A DNA stretch of 64,000 bases from Eukaryota sp. TZLM1-RC (taxonomy: Eukaryota; Metamonada: BaSk clade): NCBI GenBank assembly GCA_040285825.1, contig JAUPSS010000003.1, positions 2,790,001 to 2,854,000 of the forward strand, written 5' to 3'. Made by a program: the position numbers and the translations under genes. A model generated the notes under the pieces. The model had not been told where the DNA came from and did not search any database. It was given only the letters and a program-made list of their open reading frames with translations. Below are positions 1 to 11,856 of this stretch, one piece after another (position 1 is the stretch's first letter; each line of letters opens with the position of its first letter).

Positions 1-3000
1 ATCTCTCTAAGTCATCGAAGTAAACGCCAGAAGAACCAGATCAATAAGGGTTGTACATGACAATTTTCTGAGGTTGAATTTGACCATCGAATTTCCCAAG
101 TTTCAAATGTCATCAACGTTGCCAAACGTTGTTTGGATCACATTCAGTCAACTGTTGTTTCTATCAACCTTGACAATGATAACGATAACAAGACGTTGTT
201 TTTTGTACTCAAAAAGGTCGAAAAGACATTCACGTTAAAGTTGCATGAGGACGGGATTGATTGTCCACCCATGGAAATCAACTTTTATAATGAAAGTGTT
301 CGAGTCAGGAGACCACCTCGTAGGTTAAACCCTGAGAAGCAGAAAGTCGCTAAAAAAATTTTCGTCTAACTCGTCCAATCTGGATTCGCTGTTCAATAGA
401 ACCATAACTTCAGCTTTCCAGTGTGTTTAGTGGTATACCTATTGATCGTAAGCTTCGTTTTATCAAGTGTTTACAGTGGGAAATACGGCATCAATGCTGA
501 CAGCATACCCGTTAAATAAAATTTTTCAAGAATATCTGATGTGCTTGTCTTCCTTTCGGAAGCAAACTATATAGGCACCTTAGATCTCGACAAAGCCTTC
601 TTGCCAGTGAAGATTGTAGAGAAGAGCATTGAGAAAACAGCACTGAACAATCCTGGCAATAGCATTATGTTCAAACGAACAGCTTTTGGCCTCAAAAACG
701 TGCCAGTTGTGTTTCAAAACGTCATGTCTGAAAACTTTTTCCGGTGATGGAATTTTAATCTTGATAGACTATCATCATTATCGGTAGTTACTTCAATGAG
801 CTCGTCGATCGTTTAAGACGTTTCTTCGAGCAAGATCGTATTTATAGAGTTAGGTTTGGCCTGATCAAGTGTCATTTCGTGTCTTCAAGACACCCAATAT
901 ATATTTGGCAGCAGCTTCCAAAACAAGACCAGAAAGAAAGACCCTACACACACTGACTTTTTTCTGAATTTTCCAAGACCGAAGACATTGAGAGACGCCC
1001 AAAGACCTATTGGTTCAGTCAACTTCATTAGGGAATGGCTTCCTCAAGTAACGAAGCATCTTGCACCTATCATCAAATTAACCCATGGAAAGCACCTGTC
1101 GCCTGCAGTGGACAGACACCTGGGAAATATCAAACGCCTATTAACTGAGCACATGCCCCTCAACTTACCTCTTACAGAGAACCAAGTCTCGATTAGTTGT
1201 GAAACTTCCGATAACGCTGTTCGCAGTGTCATTTGAGAACAAATCGAACTTGTAGAGTACCCTGATACAACCTTGTTTAACAAGAAATGCAGGCCAATCA
1301 GCTTTTTCAGCCATTAGTTAACAAACTCACAACAGAACTGGCCTTAAAGTTAGAAAAAGCTTTACGCTATATTTCGGTTGTTGACCGAAAATAGCTTCGA
1401 AAACTGCCTCAAAAAAAGGCGACTGATCATGTTTACATGTAATCAACACCTGATTTACAAGGTCACCGCACACAACAATCCAACAAGAACAGAGTAGTAA
1501 AAGGGTGGCTACCAATCTTCTCTGTGTTTCTATTCGACATTGTTCACACCAAAGGGGAAGAAAATCACTGTGTTGATTTGTTATCTAGAATAGTCCCGCC
1601 CCAAGACACGCACTCGGAAAAGATTGGCTCAGTGAACGAGATGGAGTTTCATCCAATCTTTTACACTGAAAGGATTGACGAAACAGTGCCCGAAACATGC
1701 TTCGTGAAAATCCTCGACACCTTCGAGAAGGTTTTTATCCTTCAAGACAGATGCTCCAACGGCCTTCCGCTATTTGAGCCATAGCTACGCAGGATCAGGT
1801 CCGAACAACAGCGCGCTGCCCCTTCTAAGGACACCTAGTTCAACAACTGTACTCTGTACAGCCGTTGAGGTCTTTATCTAACCCCCGAACACAAGATAGT
1901 GATTCCGGAATCACTGGGCGAGGAAGCGCTTAATTTTCTGAACGGACTCCCTTATGATTATTACCCCAGCAAATCTGAGTGTCTTTTCAGACTTCAAAAC
2001 AGTAATATTGGCGGTTCAACATGGTCTCTAGTATGACCAAGCACGTTCAAGAATGCCCGTCCTATCAGAAGACAGCAACAGTACTTGCACTGCATGTTTC
2101 CACTAGTGATGCCTTGTAGCCTGACAGACCATTGGCTAGAGTTAACGTTGACGTTATTGGTCCTCATTGCGAGGACTAAAACGGTCACAAGTACATTCTA
2201 GTATTTTTAGACAAACTCGCGAGATCCACGGTTATCACACTTCTGAAGGAAATCTGTCCCAACCTGACCGCTGACGCTCTATGGAAGGTTTGTGTTATAT
2301 CTGAATTTCCGTTTTTAGTCCATTGCGAGATCGGTCTTAAATTGTCCAAAGCCGTAATCGACGCTCTTTGGGAATTTCTGGGCATAAAGATCCCCAACTA
2401 CGTCCTTCACTTCTCTCAGCCCAACGGTTTAGTTGAGCGCCGTCACCGTGGCATTCTACAAAATCTAAGGAAGCTGCTAGTACACTTTAACGCCTATAAC
2501 GCTTGGTCTGATTACCTTTTATTTTTACAATTGCTGATCAACTCATCCCAGAGTTCAATCACTGGACACTCACTATAGGAGCTCATGTCTGGGTCGACTA
2601 CTAGTTCCATGTCAGACCCAGAAAGTATCCTTACAACCCTTGAAAGCTCAACGTTTGCTTCGTCCTACATCAACGAGATTAATTTAAATTGCTAGATTGA
2701 ACAAAAAGCAGAAAGAGGCTGAGTGCCGTTAAGCTTCCACAGCTGCTTCCATAAAAAACTCACCTAAAGCCAAGGTCTTTCTCTCCAGGTCAACTGGTCA
2801 AATGAGCTTATTCAACCATTGCTAAACTGCATGGTAACTATAAAGGATCATTTCTTGTAATTGACGCCCCTTCCACCTCCACAGCCAACATTAAGAACCT
2901 GTGTACTGAAATGGTGGTCAAGGCCAGCTGTCATCACCTTCAGCCTTAATTTCCAAAACTCTCACCTAATGATCAATTTCATTCCTGGCTGGATGTTGGT

Positions 3001-3272
3001 GATGTTGAATAACACGTCATTCAGAAGGTTCTTAGCTAAACAGTCATTACTGCAGGGTTCAATGACCAGATAATCATGTCACTAACTGAGCTGATCTCTA
3101 CCCATCGGAATAATGCCACCTATAAAGCTTTCTCCAAGGCTTCATCTAGTATTCGCTCCTCACTCTCCCGTCGTCACCGTCGTTTTGATCGTCATTACAA
3201 TAGTACGATTACTTCTGCCTCGTCTAGGCCTCGACGCTTGAAATGGAGAAATGGCAGTCTTCGCCTTGGTTA
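1..3272 (+). mobile_element. Decayed Ty3/gypsy retrotransposon relic (pol)
   Basis: Short out-of-frame pieces follow the order of a Ty3/gypsy pol, sense on the plus strand. A pre-RT linker lies near 230-370 (GIDCPP..., RRLNPE...). RT pieces lie at 541-747 (TLDLDKAF, FGLKNVPVVFQN). The RT/RNase H joint is at about 1010-1236 (GSVNFIREWLP). Integrase lies at 2342-2578 (FSQPNGLVERRHRG). A basic carboxyl tail, possibly the end of a chromodomain-like region, is at 3076-3273. The same blocks occur in the same order in the element at 24989-31977, but this copy is much more diverged and slightly richer in GC. It is a separate, older relative with many stops and indels and no coding capacity. I could not define LTRs; a GTGCCCTAG sequence near 3330 is at best a degenerate LTR remnant. 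Confidence 0.8.
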
Positions 3273-4239
3273 GCTTTATAAATAATCTTTGTGTTTATTA
3301 TATAGTCTATTATAGTTTACATGTATATGTGCCCTAGCACTTTAGTCGAAAGAAAATTTTTTGCCTTTGTAATAACTTTCTTTACATTTACCTTGGTATA
3401 AATTCGCACCACAGATATCACATGTGGTATATTTGAAATTGGTATTTTTGACAGAACAAGGTATCATCAGAAAAAACAAGACCACCATTACTTTTGGGTA
3501 AATACGGATAATCCATTTTAGCAGTTCTAATGACACAAAGCCATGACTTAAACAACCTACTCAACAGCAATGTAGTAGTAGCTTCAATTAATGTGCACGG
3601 TAATTCATGTAGTTGTAAATACCAATGTAAAAATTATGGAACAAATAATTCAATTATTTGGGTCTTCATAGTGGGTAATGATGTTTGATTCTGTAGATAT
3701 CTTATCAAATCTTCAATTTTTTACAAAACATAATTGGAGATACTAACGGCATGACACTTATCTCTTGGGGATTGTTTACCTAAAACCCTGAAACCCTTCT
3801 CTTTGCTTGTCAACATAGTAAGTTCGAAATCATTTATTCGTCAAAACGGATTGGTTATTGTAAATTTGTGGTTAATTTTTGAATAACAGAGAACACCTGA
3901 TTTTATTACAATTGAAACTATACAATTAGTCCATTCGAGACCAGAAAATAATATTTGGGAGCAAAAGGAGAGATGATTCTGATCTACTGAATAAATTAAG
4001 GTCATTAGCAAAAGTAATATTTGTTTTACCAATACCTAATGTAATTGCTATCCCGTGTTACGTGATAATTTTAGCAGAACATCAAGGGTTAATGAAATTT
4101 TAATAACATTAACAAATAAAATAGGGGACAACAAGATCCCTTGCAAGTTTTTTTATATAATTTAGGTTGTACCAAACTGAGACAACCAAAATAAACAACT
4201 AAATATTCAAAACTGTCTAAATACACAAAATTCAAACAA
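3273..4239. other. Gene-poor AT-rich stretch
   Basis: I see no credible gene here. A minus-strand frame at 3342-3536 contains a CxxC-like patch (TTCDICGANLYQGKC) reminiscent of the zinc-binding amino end of the LINEs in this window, but it is too short to call. The rest is AT-rich without recognisable repeats. Confidence 0.4.
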
Positions 4240-4710
4240 AATGTTTAGATTAAAAATGTAGATGTGGTGCTTGTGCTTCTCTTAATCACATTATTTGCTA
4301 CTGTGAATTCACTCAAACTTTCACTCTGGTTTTTGGATCAATAAAAGCCACTGCTGTCCGTGATTGTATAAACGATTTCGTAAAGTGTGCTTATGATCCA
4401 GTTCGTTTAGAACCACTGTTTGATGCATTGAGTTTGAGCCAAAAACGAAATGACATTCAATGTGCATGGTCTACTGGAACAGAACAAATCAATGATTGTA
4501 CCACTTTATCTCCGTGAATAAAGAGTTCCATTTCTGGCATTCAACATTTACTCAAAGCTCCAGAACATTTGAAGAAATCAAATTTCGAAATTGTTATTCA
4601 ATAATAAAATGGACCAAGAGGCAGAAAAGGCAAAATAGTCCCTCTTAGGATGTCAATTTTTGGTACTTTTGGAAGTGAAGGCCTACTCTGTTAGATAATT
4701 TAGAAAAACT
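4240..4710 (+). mobile_element. Old LINE relic, 3' (endonuclease) part, family C
   Basis: Three-frame reading gives a degraded CxCGA...LNHIICYC zinc-finger block, then VRDCINDFVK, EPLFDALSLSQKRNDIQCAW and, after frame breaks, PLRMSIFGTFGSEG. This is the order found in the carboxyl part of the other LINEs here: zinc finger, VRD helix, EPLL, GDV.CDW and FPFSINGRL. A homologous piece lies at about 20320-20530. It is ancient, with several stops, and has no coding capacity. Confidence 0.6.
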
Positions 4711-4901
4711 TCTCCAAGAAGGTGAGAGAATTATTTATTTATTTATCTAAGAGAATTGTTGAATTATTTCATCGTCAGAGAATCGTACATGTTGACTATT
4801 TATGATGATAATATAATAATATAATCACTAATTGTATACATTTTCTATTCATAATTACTAATAGATATTTATTGTTTCAATTGAAATATTGGACACTAAA
4901 A

Positions 4902-5842
4902 CTAAACCTTACTGTGAGATGATTCTGGAATTAGCAGGCTTTTGTGCTGTGCTAGTTCCTTTGAGGTACTAATCACTGTTGGTTCGGCAACATCGCAAAC
5001 TTGAACTAGATGATGCATGGAAATATCCTTATTGAGTTGTTGGCAGACAAAATGGATAACAGCAGACGCCACAGTAGAAGGTTGTCTATTCATACAGATA
5101 CGATGACGTTGGCACTCCTTCACTGCATACAGAATTGCTGCAGTCACAGATTTTTCAAGACGCAAATTATTACAGAATCTAGGAACAAGATGTGAGGCAG
5201 AAGTGCCACACGGAATATCGAGTCCAGCTACCTTTCGGACAAACTTAACATTCTTCCCAATTTCATTAGGACTCAAGGTAGTAGCACAAGAAATTTCCTT
5301 GTAACTCCTGCTGAGTTCATGTTCTGCAAAAGAATGGTACAGACACGCAGCAATAATACCTTCTTGAGGTCTACCACGTATACTCTGTTTAGACCTTACC
5401 AAATGAAAGATCTCAAGGGCCCTGTTCTTGATATTGTCATTACAACCCAAGCGAGTACCCATTTTTTCCATTTCGTTATTTGCCTTCACTAGGGCTCGTT
5501 GAATTGAAGACTGTGTGGAAGATAAATGTGGGCGACGTCCCCTTTGTTGCTCGCCTTCTCCAATAGTTGTTGTCAGGTTTCCGTGACCAAATAACGTATT
5601 ACTGGGTCCTCCAACACGGTTTCCAGTGTCACTTGTCGAATCTGAGAAGCTTCTCCATTCAGAACCAGTATCTATAATTCCCCGCTGTGAGACAAGTCCA
5701 CATAGCTTGCAGACAAGGTTTCCGTGGCGGTGGTCTATAGTGAGGTGTTGATGCCGAAGAGAGAGTTTGGTAGGAACACTGACATACCTTCTACAAGTGA
5801 AGGCACTTTTGGTTTACATTCAACACAATACAGAAGTGACAT
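4902..5842 (-). CDS. TFIIB: Transcription initiation factor TFIIB (one 53-nt intron)
   Basis: TFIIB bridges TBP-bound promoter DNA to RNA polymerase II in the nucleus. Exon 1 runs 5842-5788 (start ATG at 5842-5840); the intron is 5787-5735, beginning GTATGT and ending ACTATAG; exon 2 runs 5734-4902. The spliced product is 295 aa, within the usual TFIIB length. Splicing completes the amino-terminal zinc ribbon CxxC-x17-CxxC (YCVEC ... VCKLCGLV). Without it the upstream frame hits a stop and the first cysteine pair is lost. B-reader-like residues follow (GSEWRSF), then two cyclin-like repeats; the second includes the stretch from NNLRLEKSV to the carboxyl end. A Fanzor relic lies just upstream in the same orientation. 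The gene looks intact. The family is certain; the exact intron is inferred from the zinc ribbon and the consensus ends. Confidence 0.93.
5735..5787 (-). other. 53-nt spliceosomal intron in TFIIB
   Basis: On the minus strand the interval starts GTATGT and ends CTCACTATAG, a plausible branch-like CTCAC close to the acceptor. Removing it joins GAAG to ACCACC and restores the CxxC-x17-CxxC zinc ribbon. It is not a multiple of three, so retention would break the frame. Confidence 0.85.
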
Positions 5843-5912
5843 CGGCTAGCTGCACAAAAATGTCAAATAGTAGTAACCCGTTGAGATTACTGGAATATGA
5901 AGATGAAATGAA

Positions 5913-7080
5913 TCAAAATCTTTTCAAAACTTGAGGACTTTCATTTCCTTTGATATACTCATCCACAACATGATTCATATTAAGAACAGCATTGACATTA
6001 CGATTCCATAGACATCCACACTTTTTGCAAGTGAGTTATCCATGTCTAAGGACCGTTGGAATCTTTACTCTCCTGTAAGGTCTTGGATTAGGTACTCGAT
6101 GTTTCTTTACATTTTCGCCTTCTTTTCTCTCGACTACCCATGCATGACATTGACAACTTGTTCTATATTCATCCAGCAGCAATCACCAGAAGTTGCGTTT
6201 TTTAAACATCTTTCGATAACCAACATTCTTTGTAGGTGCTTGATGTTTAAAATTGGTATGCCTCCAATCACCCATCACTACAATGTTTTTTTGGACCTCC
6301 AAACTTATTTTCAAATTCAATCATCCATTTTGCTTCAAACCTCTCTGTGGCCATGAATTTTCGTTGTTTCATCACTCTCAATTCTTTGTTAATGTAAACC
6401 CTCCAATATGCATAGATAAGTTGTTTTTTGCCTAGTTTAGGAATTCTTCATGATCCAGAGTTTTCTTTGAAAATTGTTTTAATTCTTCTTCCCATTCCTT
6501 TACAGTTTTGTTTTGATAAATCTATGATTCTTTAGCATCCTTATAGAATTTTTGATGGTCTTTGTTCAGAGTTTCGCTTCTTCTTTGAGGAGCAGTGATC
6601 TTCTCAAATGTAAATTTCTTTAGTGTTGTTTTCTTGTTTTCATCTGGTGGAGGAGGATTTTGTTTTGGCCCCTGAAAAGAAAAAGCTGAAGTCTAGAATC
6701 TTTTGTTTTGTCTTTTTTTCATTCAGTTAATAAATGCTCTATTTCTTCCTTTGTTTTCTTCATGGCGCAATTCGTACCATTCTTATCTTGAATCTGTTGG
6801 GTTCAGTTAACCTGTTTGGATTTCGGCAATTTAATTTTCGTTTCCTAGCCATCAATAGGTCCTTAATGAAAAAATTAAAGCAGTAATCTTTCTGTTGGAA
6901 AGCTCTTTTACCCGTTCGAAAATCCCATTTCCAATATTGATGTTGGATTTTTTCCATATTTTCTCCAAGAAGAGCTTCAGAATTTCTCCAGTAAAGGGAT
7001 TCATCGGGGATCAGAATTCAGTAAATTGCCTGTGTGTACCAGAAAGCATGCCTAGGTATTTCAGTTGTCTGAAATGGAAA
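5913..7080 (-). pseudogene. Fanzor (eukaryotic TnpB-like nuclease) relic F1
   Basis: Translating the minus strand gives the carboxyl half of a Fanzor protein, broken by stops and frameshifts. In order: a helical segment (TVKEWEEELKQF), YINKELRVMKQRKF, FENKFGGPKKNIVVMGDW (MGDW at 6275-6264), the RuvC-II block LDEYRTS (6173-6156), zinc-finger cysteines (CQC, CKKCGC), WNRNVNA (6005-5988) and a final NESPQVLKRF with a stop at 5913-5915. Family members read NRD at the RuvC-III site; here it is NRN. In-frame stops lie at 6185-6183 (TGA) and 6038-6036 (TAA), with at least one frameshift near 6350-6400. Upstream to about 7080 lies weaker amino-terminal coding (MNPFTGEILKLF). Fanzors are RNA-guided DNA nucleases related to TnpB. 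The assignment rests on motif order and the relics at 13.8 and 16.7 kb. Confidence 0.8.
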
Positions 7081-7390
7081 TAACTTCTTTCTAATTGGAT
7101 GTGACTTTGGCAATTTCAAATTAATATTTGTCTTATATCCGCAAAAACTAGAGCCTCAGCATTTCAGAGCGTCATCCATTAAAATGTAATTAAATCTTTG
7201 AATTAAACGCAAATGTACCATTACATTGGGCAAAAAGAAATGTAGATTATGAAACAAATATATGGTTCTAGCCCACTAGAACCGACTAGAACAAGCAACA
7301 ATAACTGTTTCAAATCATCAACGATCCCGGCTCGATTTGAAAAACTTGTCTTCAGTTTATAAAAAATATCAATTAAAACAAATAAATCTA

Positions 7391-7399
7391 TGAAGAGAT
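7391..7399. repeat. Target-site duplication, left copy (TGAAGAGAT)
   Basis: The 9-mer TGAAGAGAT directly abuts the 3' end of the LINE at 7400 and is repeated exactly at 10744-10752, beyond its 5' end. Confidence 0.75.
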
Positions 7400-10300
7400 T
7401 TTTTGTATTTATTGAATTTGCACACTTGATTAAATTAAATCATAACTAATGGGACGACTATCATTAAACCAAGATTTCCTCTACAAAATCTTGATTTGCT
7501 TGCTGTCTAGCTAAAGCTTCTCTAATTCGATTGAAAAACCGCGGTAATCTATTAATAATGGCAAATTGAATCCGTGAACGCCATAAAAAAAATATCAAAT
7601 CTTTTCATTGTTTTTTCTTTCACCATTTTTTGGAAGTCATCCAAAAAAGTTTCTGCTTCAACTGATAATCTTCCATTTATCGAAAATGGGAAAGCAATGA
7701 AAACCAGCTGTGTATTTCTATCGACATTTGCATCTTCAATATCTTTATCATATTTTCTATGTTTCTCTTTTGTTTTAAAATCCAGAGCAGCCACAGGATT
7801 AAGTTTTCTTCTGTGAACCAAAGTATAATTTGCAACATTACATGAGACAAAGTCAACAATAGCTTCAGAATTATCAATCCAATCACAGTATACATCACCT
7901 CTATCATCAGAACCAAAATTATTCAGAGAAAGTGTTTCCTTCAGCAGGGGCTCTTTGATACACGATATTCTTGCAGTTTGTGCCATATTGAAAACAGTGT
8001 CTCTAACAGCATCATGTAATGAAGAACGATAAGTTATCAATTTAGAGCAATTTAGAGCATGGCGCAAAGTGAGTTGAGGTGAATTCGAACAAATACATTT
8101 TTCTTTTGATAATAATTGGTTAATGGGGATGTTCAAATATAATCTCATTTTTGTTACAAATGCTTCATTAGTGGCACACAATCCAAATCTTCGTGGTACA
8201 ATGGTTACAAAAAGTGAAGAATCTGACGCCTTGTTTGCACAAACACCCTTTTCCAATAACAATGAGTGAAGATCTTGATTTATAACAGCCGAGCTGCAAA
8301 TATTATTATAAAGATCTTTTTCATACATTCCAGTCAATCTTTTCTGTAATGTTCGAAGAGTGTACTTCAAATTTAAAACATTTTTTTCTGGAATATTGCC
8401 ATTGAATGATTGGGGAAAACATCGACCCCATTTTTCTACATCAATTCTTGAAATTTCTTCATTTAATGCAAAAACAGTGGAACTTTGCGTTGTCATCAAT
8501 AAATCTTCCCAATCTGCAAATCTTTCGGAAAACTCAAAGATTGCATTTCTGCATCCACCAACAAAAGCACACGAGGTAAGAATAGAAGCCTTCGTCTACC
8601 CTAAACCGCCATAATGTGGACTAAGGTATGCATGATCTGGAATTTGAAACATTTTACATCCCAGTAATTGAGACAGAACTTTTGCACGTAACTCATTAAA
8701 CTTCTGAGCCAAAGGTCTAGTGACGAGAGGATTTGTAGATCGAAATATATGATTAAAATTGGAACTAAAACACAGTCTTATAATGGTAAATTTGATGTGT
8801 TTTTTTATATCTAAATTTATCATTCGGTCAATTTTGTCAGAAATTGAGTTCAACTTTTCAAACAATTTTGTGGTAATTTCATCATTATTTCCTAAAAACG
8901 AACCCAAATGACGAATAGCATCAATTGAACATAATTTGGCTTGAACTTCAATATCATCAATTATTGTGGAAACTGGAGAATTCGATAACAAAACACACTT
9001 AAGTAAATTAAGTCGGAGACCAATTTTGGTAAATAATTCTTTAAAACATACAGTTGCTTTTTTCACAATATTTAAATCACCAATAAGCACAACATCATCC
9101 ATATATGCAATCATTTTTAGTGAAGGAAACATCTCTTGAATTTGCAGTAGAATAGGATGAATGGCCAAACAAAACAAAAGAGGTCCTAACGGATCTCCTT
9201 GCTTTACGCCACTTGATGAACTCAAAATGTTGTTACCAAAATGTAAATTAGAATATGTGCAATATGTTGATTGAAAATATGATAACTAATTCCGGCATAT
9301 ATTACAATAGAGCACCATGGATACTGCGACGACTTAGTGAATTGAAAGCATTACTAAAATCCAATAATGACATGCAAACATTGGATTCATTTTGACGAAA
9401 TAAGACATCAGTAGCAAAAATCGCTGAAGAGACTCCATCTGTAGTATTTATACCATATTGAAAGGGTAATAAGATCTTTTTAGCTTTTTCATTGAACCTG
9501 CTTAAGCAACACGCAGAAAAAATATTGTGTAAGCTCTCAGAGACTGCAATAGGACGAACATCCATTTTTGAATTTTTGACAAGTGCAGTCAAACGAGAAC
9601 TTCTTAATTCTTCTGGGTATTTGCGTTGACCAGATAATATTTGGTTGAAAAATTTGGTCAATAAACCAAGGCAATCTTCTGAAGAAATAATCGCGGCTTT
9701 TACATGATCAATAGTAATACCAGAAAGTCCGGCAGACTTACCACGAGGTCTCTTTTTGATAACCGAAAAAACTTCTGATGGCATCAATGGAAAATTTTCC
9801 CAGTATGTGCCGTAAAAATTTTGATCCATTATAGGGTCTTCATAAGGATGAAGTATTTTCAGTTTATCTATTGTATTTTCATTGTTCGGTGCTTTAACTC
9901 CGGGACTTAAAGCTGACAAAGCCTTGGACCATTTGTTGTCAAAGCATTTGTCTTCAAAAATTTTACTTAATTTCTCGGATGACTGATTTCTCGGTGCTAT
10001 ATTAGTTAAATCTTCGGAAATATTAACGAAATTTTGTTCAAAAGGAGGACAAAAAGAACCAAAAAATTCCCAAATAATATTGATAGCATACTTTCCTTTA
10101 CATAATTGATCCAAAAATCTTTGAAAAACGAAAGCAAATTCATTGCATTTGGTCGGATGAATTTCTTGAGGTATTCTTATAGGAGGATGGTAGTTATCAA
10201 CTATGCGGCATTTCAAGCAGCGGTCAGAAGTTTTTCCTTTGCATTTTTTCTAAAAGAAATACCACAAGTGTTGCAAGTTTTGTGCTTTAATCGGTTGCAA

Positions 10301-10743
10301 ACTGGTTTTGCAACAATTTGTGGAGCATTATTTATGGGTTCTACCTTAGACTCTTTCCTTCTAATAAATTTTCTTTTACATTTTGTTTCAGAATTTGCCG
10401 CATCATTTTTTCCAACATTGGGGCATGTTCGAGCATTATGTCCCTGTTGTCGACACTTTGAGCATCTGTAGGAGCGTGGCTTTGTTTTTGAACAAACTTT
10501 GTTTTTATCGTGATTGTCTAAAAATTCTTGATCAAATTTTTTTTGTCCAAAAATGAAGAGAGAAGAGGTTGAGGAGGAGAGGTGGAAAGGACGTCTTGAG
10601 CATCTTGTTGACTATCGTTCTTTCTTTTGACTCTATTAGAATCAGAAACTGATTCAGGCATCAACAAGAAAGAATAGAAGCAATGATCTCGGTTCAGCCA
10701 GGTTTTAAGTTAAACGGTTATATGTAGAGGAAGAAAAAAAAAT
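7400..10743 (-). mobile_element. Near full-length family A LINE (RLE-type), copy 1
   Basis: A 3.34-kb non-LTR retrotransposon on the minus strand, flanked by the 9-bp repeat TGAAGAGAT. Its 5' end is a T/C-rich run before CTTCCTCTACATAT, as in the copy at 45730-49069, and its 3' end is ...TTCAATAAATACAAAAAA, a short A-rich tail. The two copies are nearly identical throughout, so both are recent. They define family A: one ORF with an amino-terminal CCHC knuckle, reverse transcriptase and a carboxyl CCHC plus restriction-like endonuclease. The 3' UTR ends AATAAATA, and this end is found at most family A fragments in the window. Confidence 0.92.
7464..10661 (-). pseudogene. Family A LINE polyprotein: zinc knuckle, RT, RLE endonuclease (frame-broken)
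   Basis: The start ATG is at 10661-10659 and the final stop at 7466-7464. From the amino end: a CCHC knuckle, a second CxxC block (CNTCG...CLKC), RT motif A (LDFSNAF), motif B (SSGVKQGDPLGPLLFC), motif C (YMDD), then a CICSN...HALNC finger, VRD, RGDVYCDW, IVDFVS and KHRKYDK. The last blocks match the PD-(D/E)xK restriction-like endonuclease layout of R2-type LINEs, not an APE endonuclease. Breaks: frame loss near 10216-10250, CAA to TAA at 9304-9302, an indel near 9270, TGG to TAG at about 8598, and an extra T in a T run near 7588. Copy 2 is intact at most of these sites but broken at others. The coding family is secure; this copy cannot make a full protein. Confidence 0.9.
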
Positions 10744-10752
10744 TGAAGAGAT
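10744..10752. repeat. Target-site duplication, right copy (TGAAGAGAT)
   Basis: Exact second copy of the 9-mer at 7391-7399, immediately outside the 5' end of the family A LINE. Confidence 0.75.
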
Positions 10753-10963
10753 GAATAGAATATACTTCAAAGAAGCAAAGGAATCTCAATATTCTGAAAC
10801 ACTATAGCTTGTGATCATTCCATTAGATTTAAGATAAAAATTTGGGACACCATCAGGTAGTGACTTGCAAGAAGTGGTAATCCAATAAAAAATATAAATT
10901 ATTAATATTTATTTTTCAGTCTTTTGGAATGATTAAGATCAATACTACTGAAGTAGGTCTTAG

Positions 10964-11015
10964 AAATCCGAATGTTCGGACACTACCCGAATGTTCGGCT
11001 GACCTGGTTAAGTAA
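10964..11015. repeat. Pair of CCGAATGTTCGG palindromes
   Basis: Two near-palindromes CCGAATGTTCGG lie about 20 bp apart, preceded by TTAGAAAT. A similar layout (TTAGAATT-CCGAAC) occurs at the ends of the inverted-repeat segment at 41136-41716. They lie about 60 bp upstream of the glycosylase-like gene, so they may be promoter elements or a transposon end. The remainder of 10753-11067 shows nothing else. Confidence 0.5.
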
Positions 11016-11067
11016 TGCTATCATTGAATGATGTATTAAGAAAAAAGTAAATTCAACCATTATTTCA

Positions 11068-11661
11068 ATGGATGTGATTACTGACTTCTTTATAGCCCAT
11101 CAGTTCACCTTGGATACTCACAAAAAGGATTTAGATATCATTTCTGACCGACAAACGTTAGTTTACTCATTTAAGGAGTTTCTAGAGGAGTATATATATG
11201 TAGTCGTTGCCTCTGGATTCAAAGGCCTTATTGCAGCTAAACTAACTCCACGACTATTCGAATGTGCTCATTCTACCTCCCAAATGTTGACTATATTTAA
11301 GAACACTCGTAAGGTCAATGCCATTCACAAAGTATTTAATATGCAAAATGACTGGACTAAAATAAGACATTCATTGAAATCTGCAGATGATCTAACGTTT
11401 CTGCCTTACATTGGGGACATAACTAAACACCACTTGGCAAGGAATATAGGCTTAGTCAGTGGAGTCAAACCAGACCTTCATCTAGTGAGATACTCTGGTA
11501 GTATAGGATTCGATAATGTTGAAGACATGATCAACACAGTTCAAACAACAACAAATACTGATCTTGCTAGAGGCAGTATTGACTTTTGTTTCTGGGTTTG
11601 GTTGTCCCATGACAAGGGTTCCATTAAACAGTGCTGTAATTCGTGTTATAGATTGAGATAA
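11068..11661 (+). CDS. HhH-GPD superfamily DNA glycosylase-like protein
   Basis: A 197-aa intact frame with ATG start. The central part reads TFLPYIGDITKHHLARNIGL, a helix-hairpin-helix (residues about 110-130), followed by KPDLHLVRYSG, which carries the Asp expected as catalytic in HhH-GPD base-excision glycosylases. The end (DFCFWVWLSHDKGSIKQCCNSC) resembles the usual carboxyl strand-helix plus a cysteine patch that could bind metal. The amino part is helical and unfamiliar. The family role is excising damaged or mismatched bases in DNA; substrate cannot be read. It lies between a LINE and Ada2 and converges on Ada2. Host gene or mobile cargo are both possible; the intact frame in a decayed neighbourhood argues for a functional gene. 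Confidence 0.65.
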   Translation: MDVITDFFIAHQFTLDTHKKDLDIISDRQTLVYSFKEFLEEYIYVVVASGFKGLIAAKLTPRLFECAHSTSQMLTIFKNTRKVNAIHKVFNMQNDWTKIRHSLKSADDLTFLPYIGDITKHHLARNIGLVSGVKPDLHLVRYSGSIGFDNVEDMINTVQTTTNTDLARGSIDFCFWVWLSHDKGSIKQCCNSCYRLR

Positions 11662-11856
11662 GTTGAGTTTATTCTGGAAGCTGATACTTCCTCACTAAGT
11701 TTGTGATGGTGGTTATTTCAACACCAATGGATAATAAAGCAATGCCATGTGAAGGGATTAAATGAATAAATAAGAACAAAAATATAAATACATAAATAGA
11801 AAATTGACTACAATAGACAATGAGTCTTTGAAATAACTTTTGAATCCTGTACAACG

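Noticed and set aside
11669-11854. Minus frame next to Ada2 stop as a carboxyl extension
   Set aside because: It is hydrophobic AT-rich translation without SWIRM features and is separated by the Ada2 stop.
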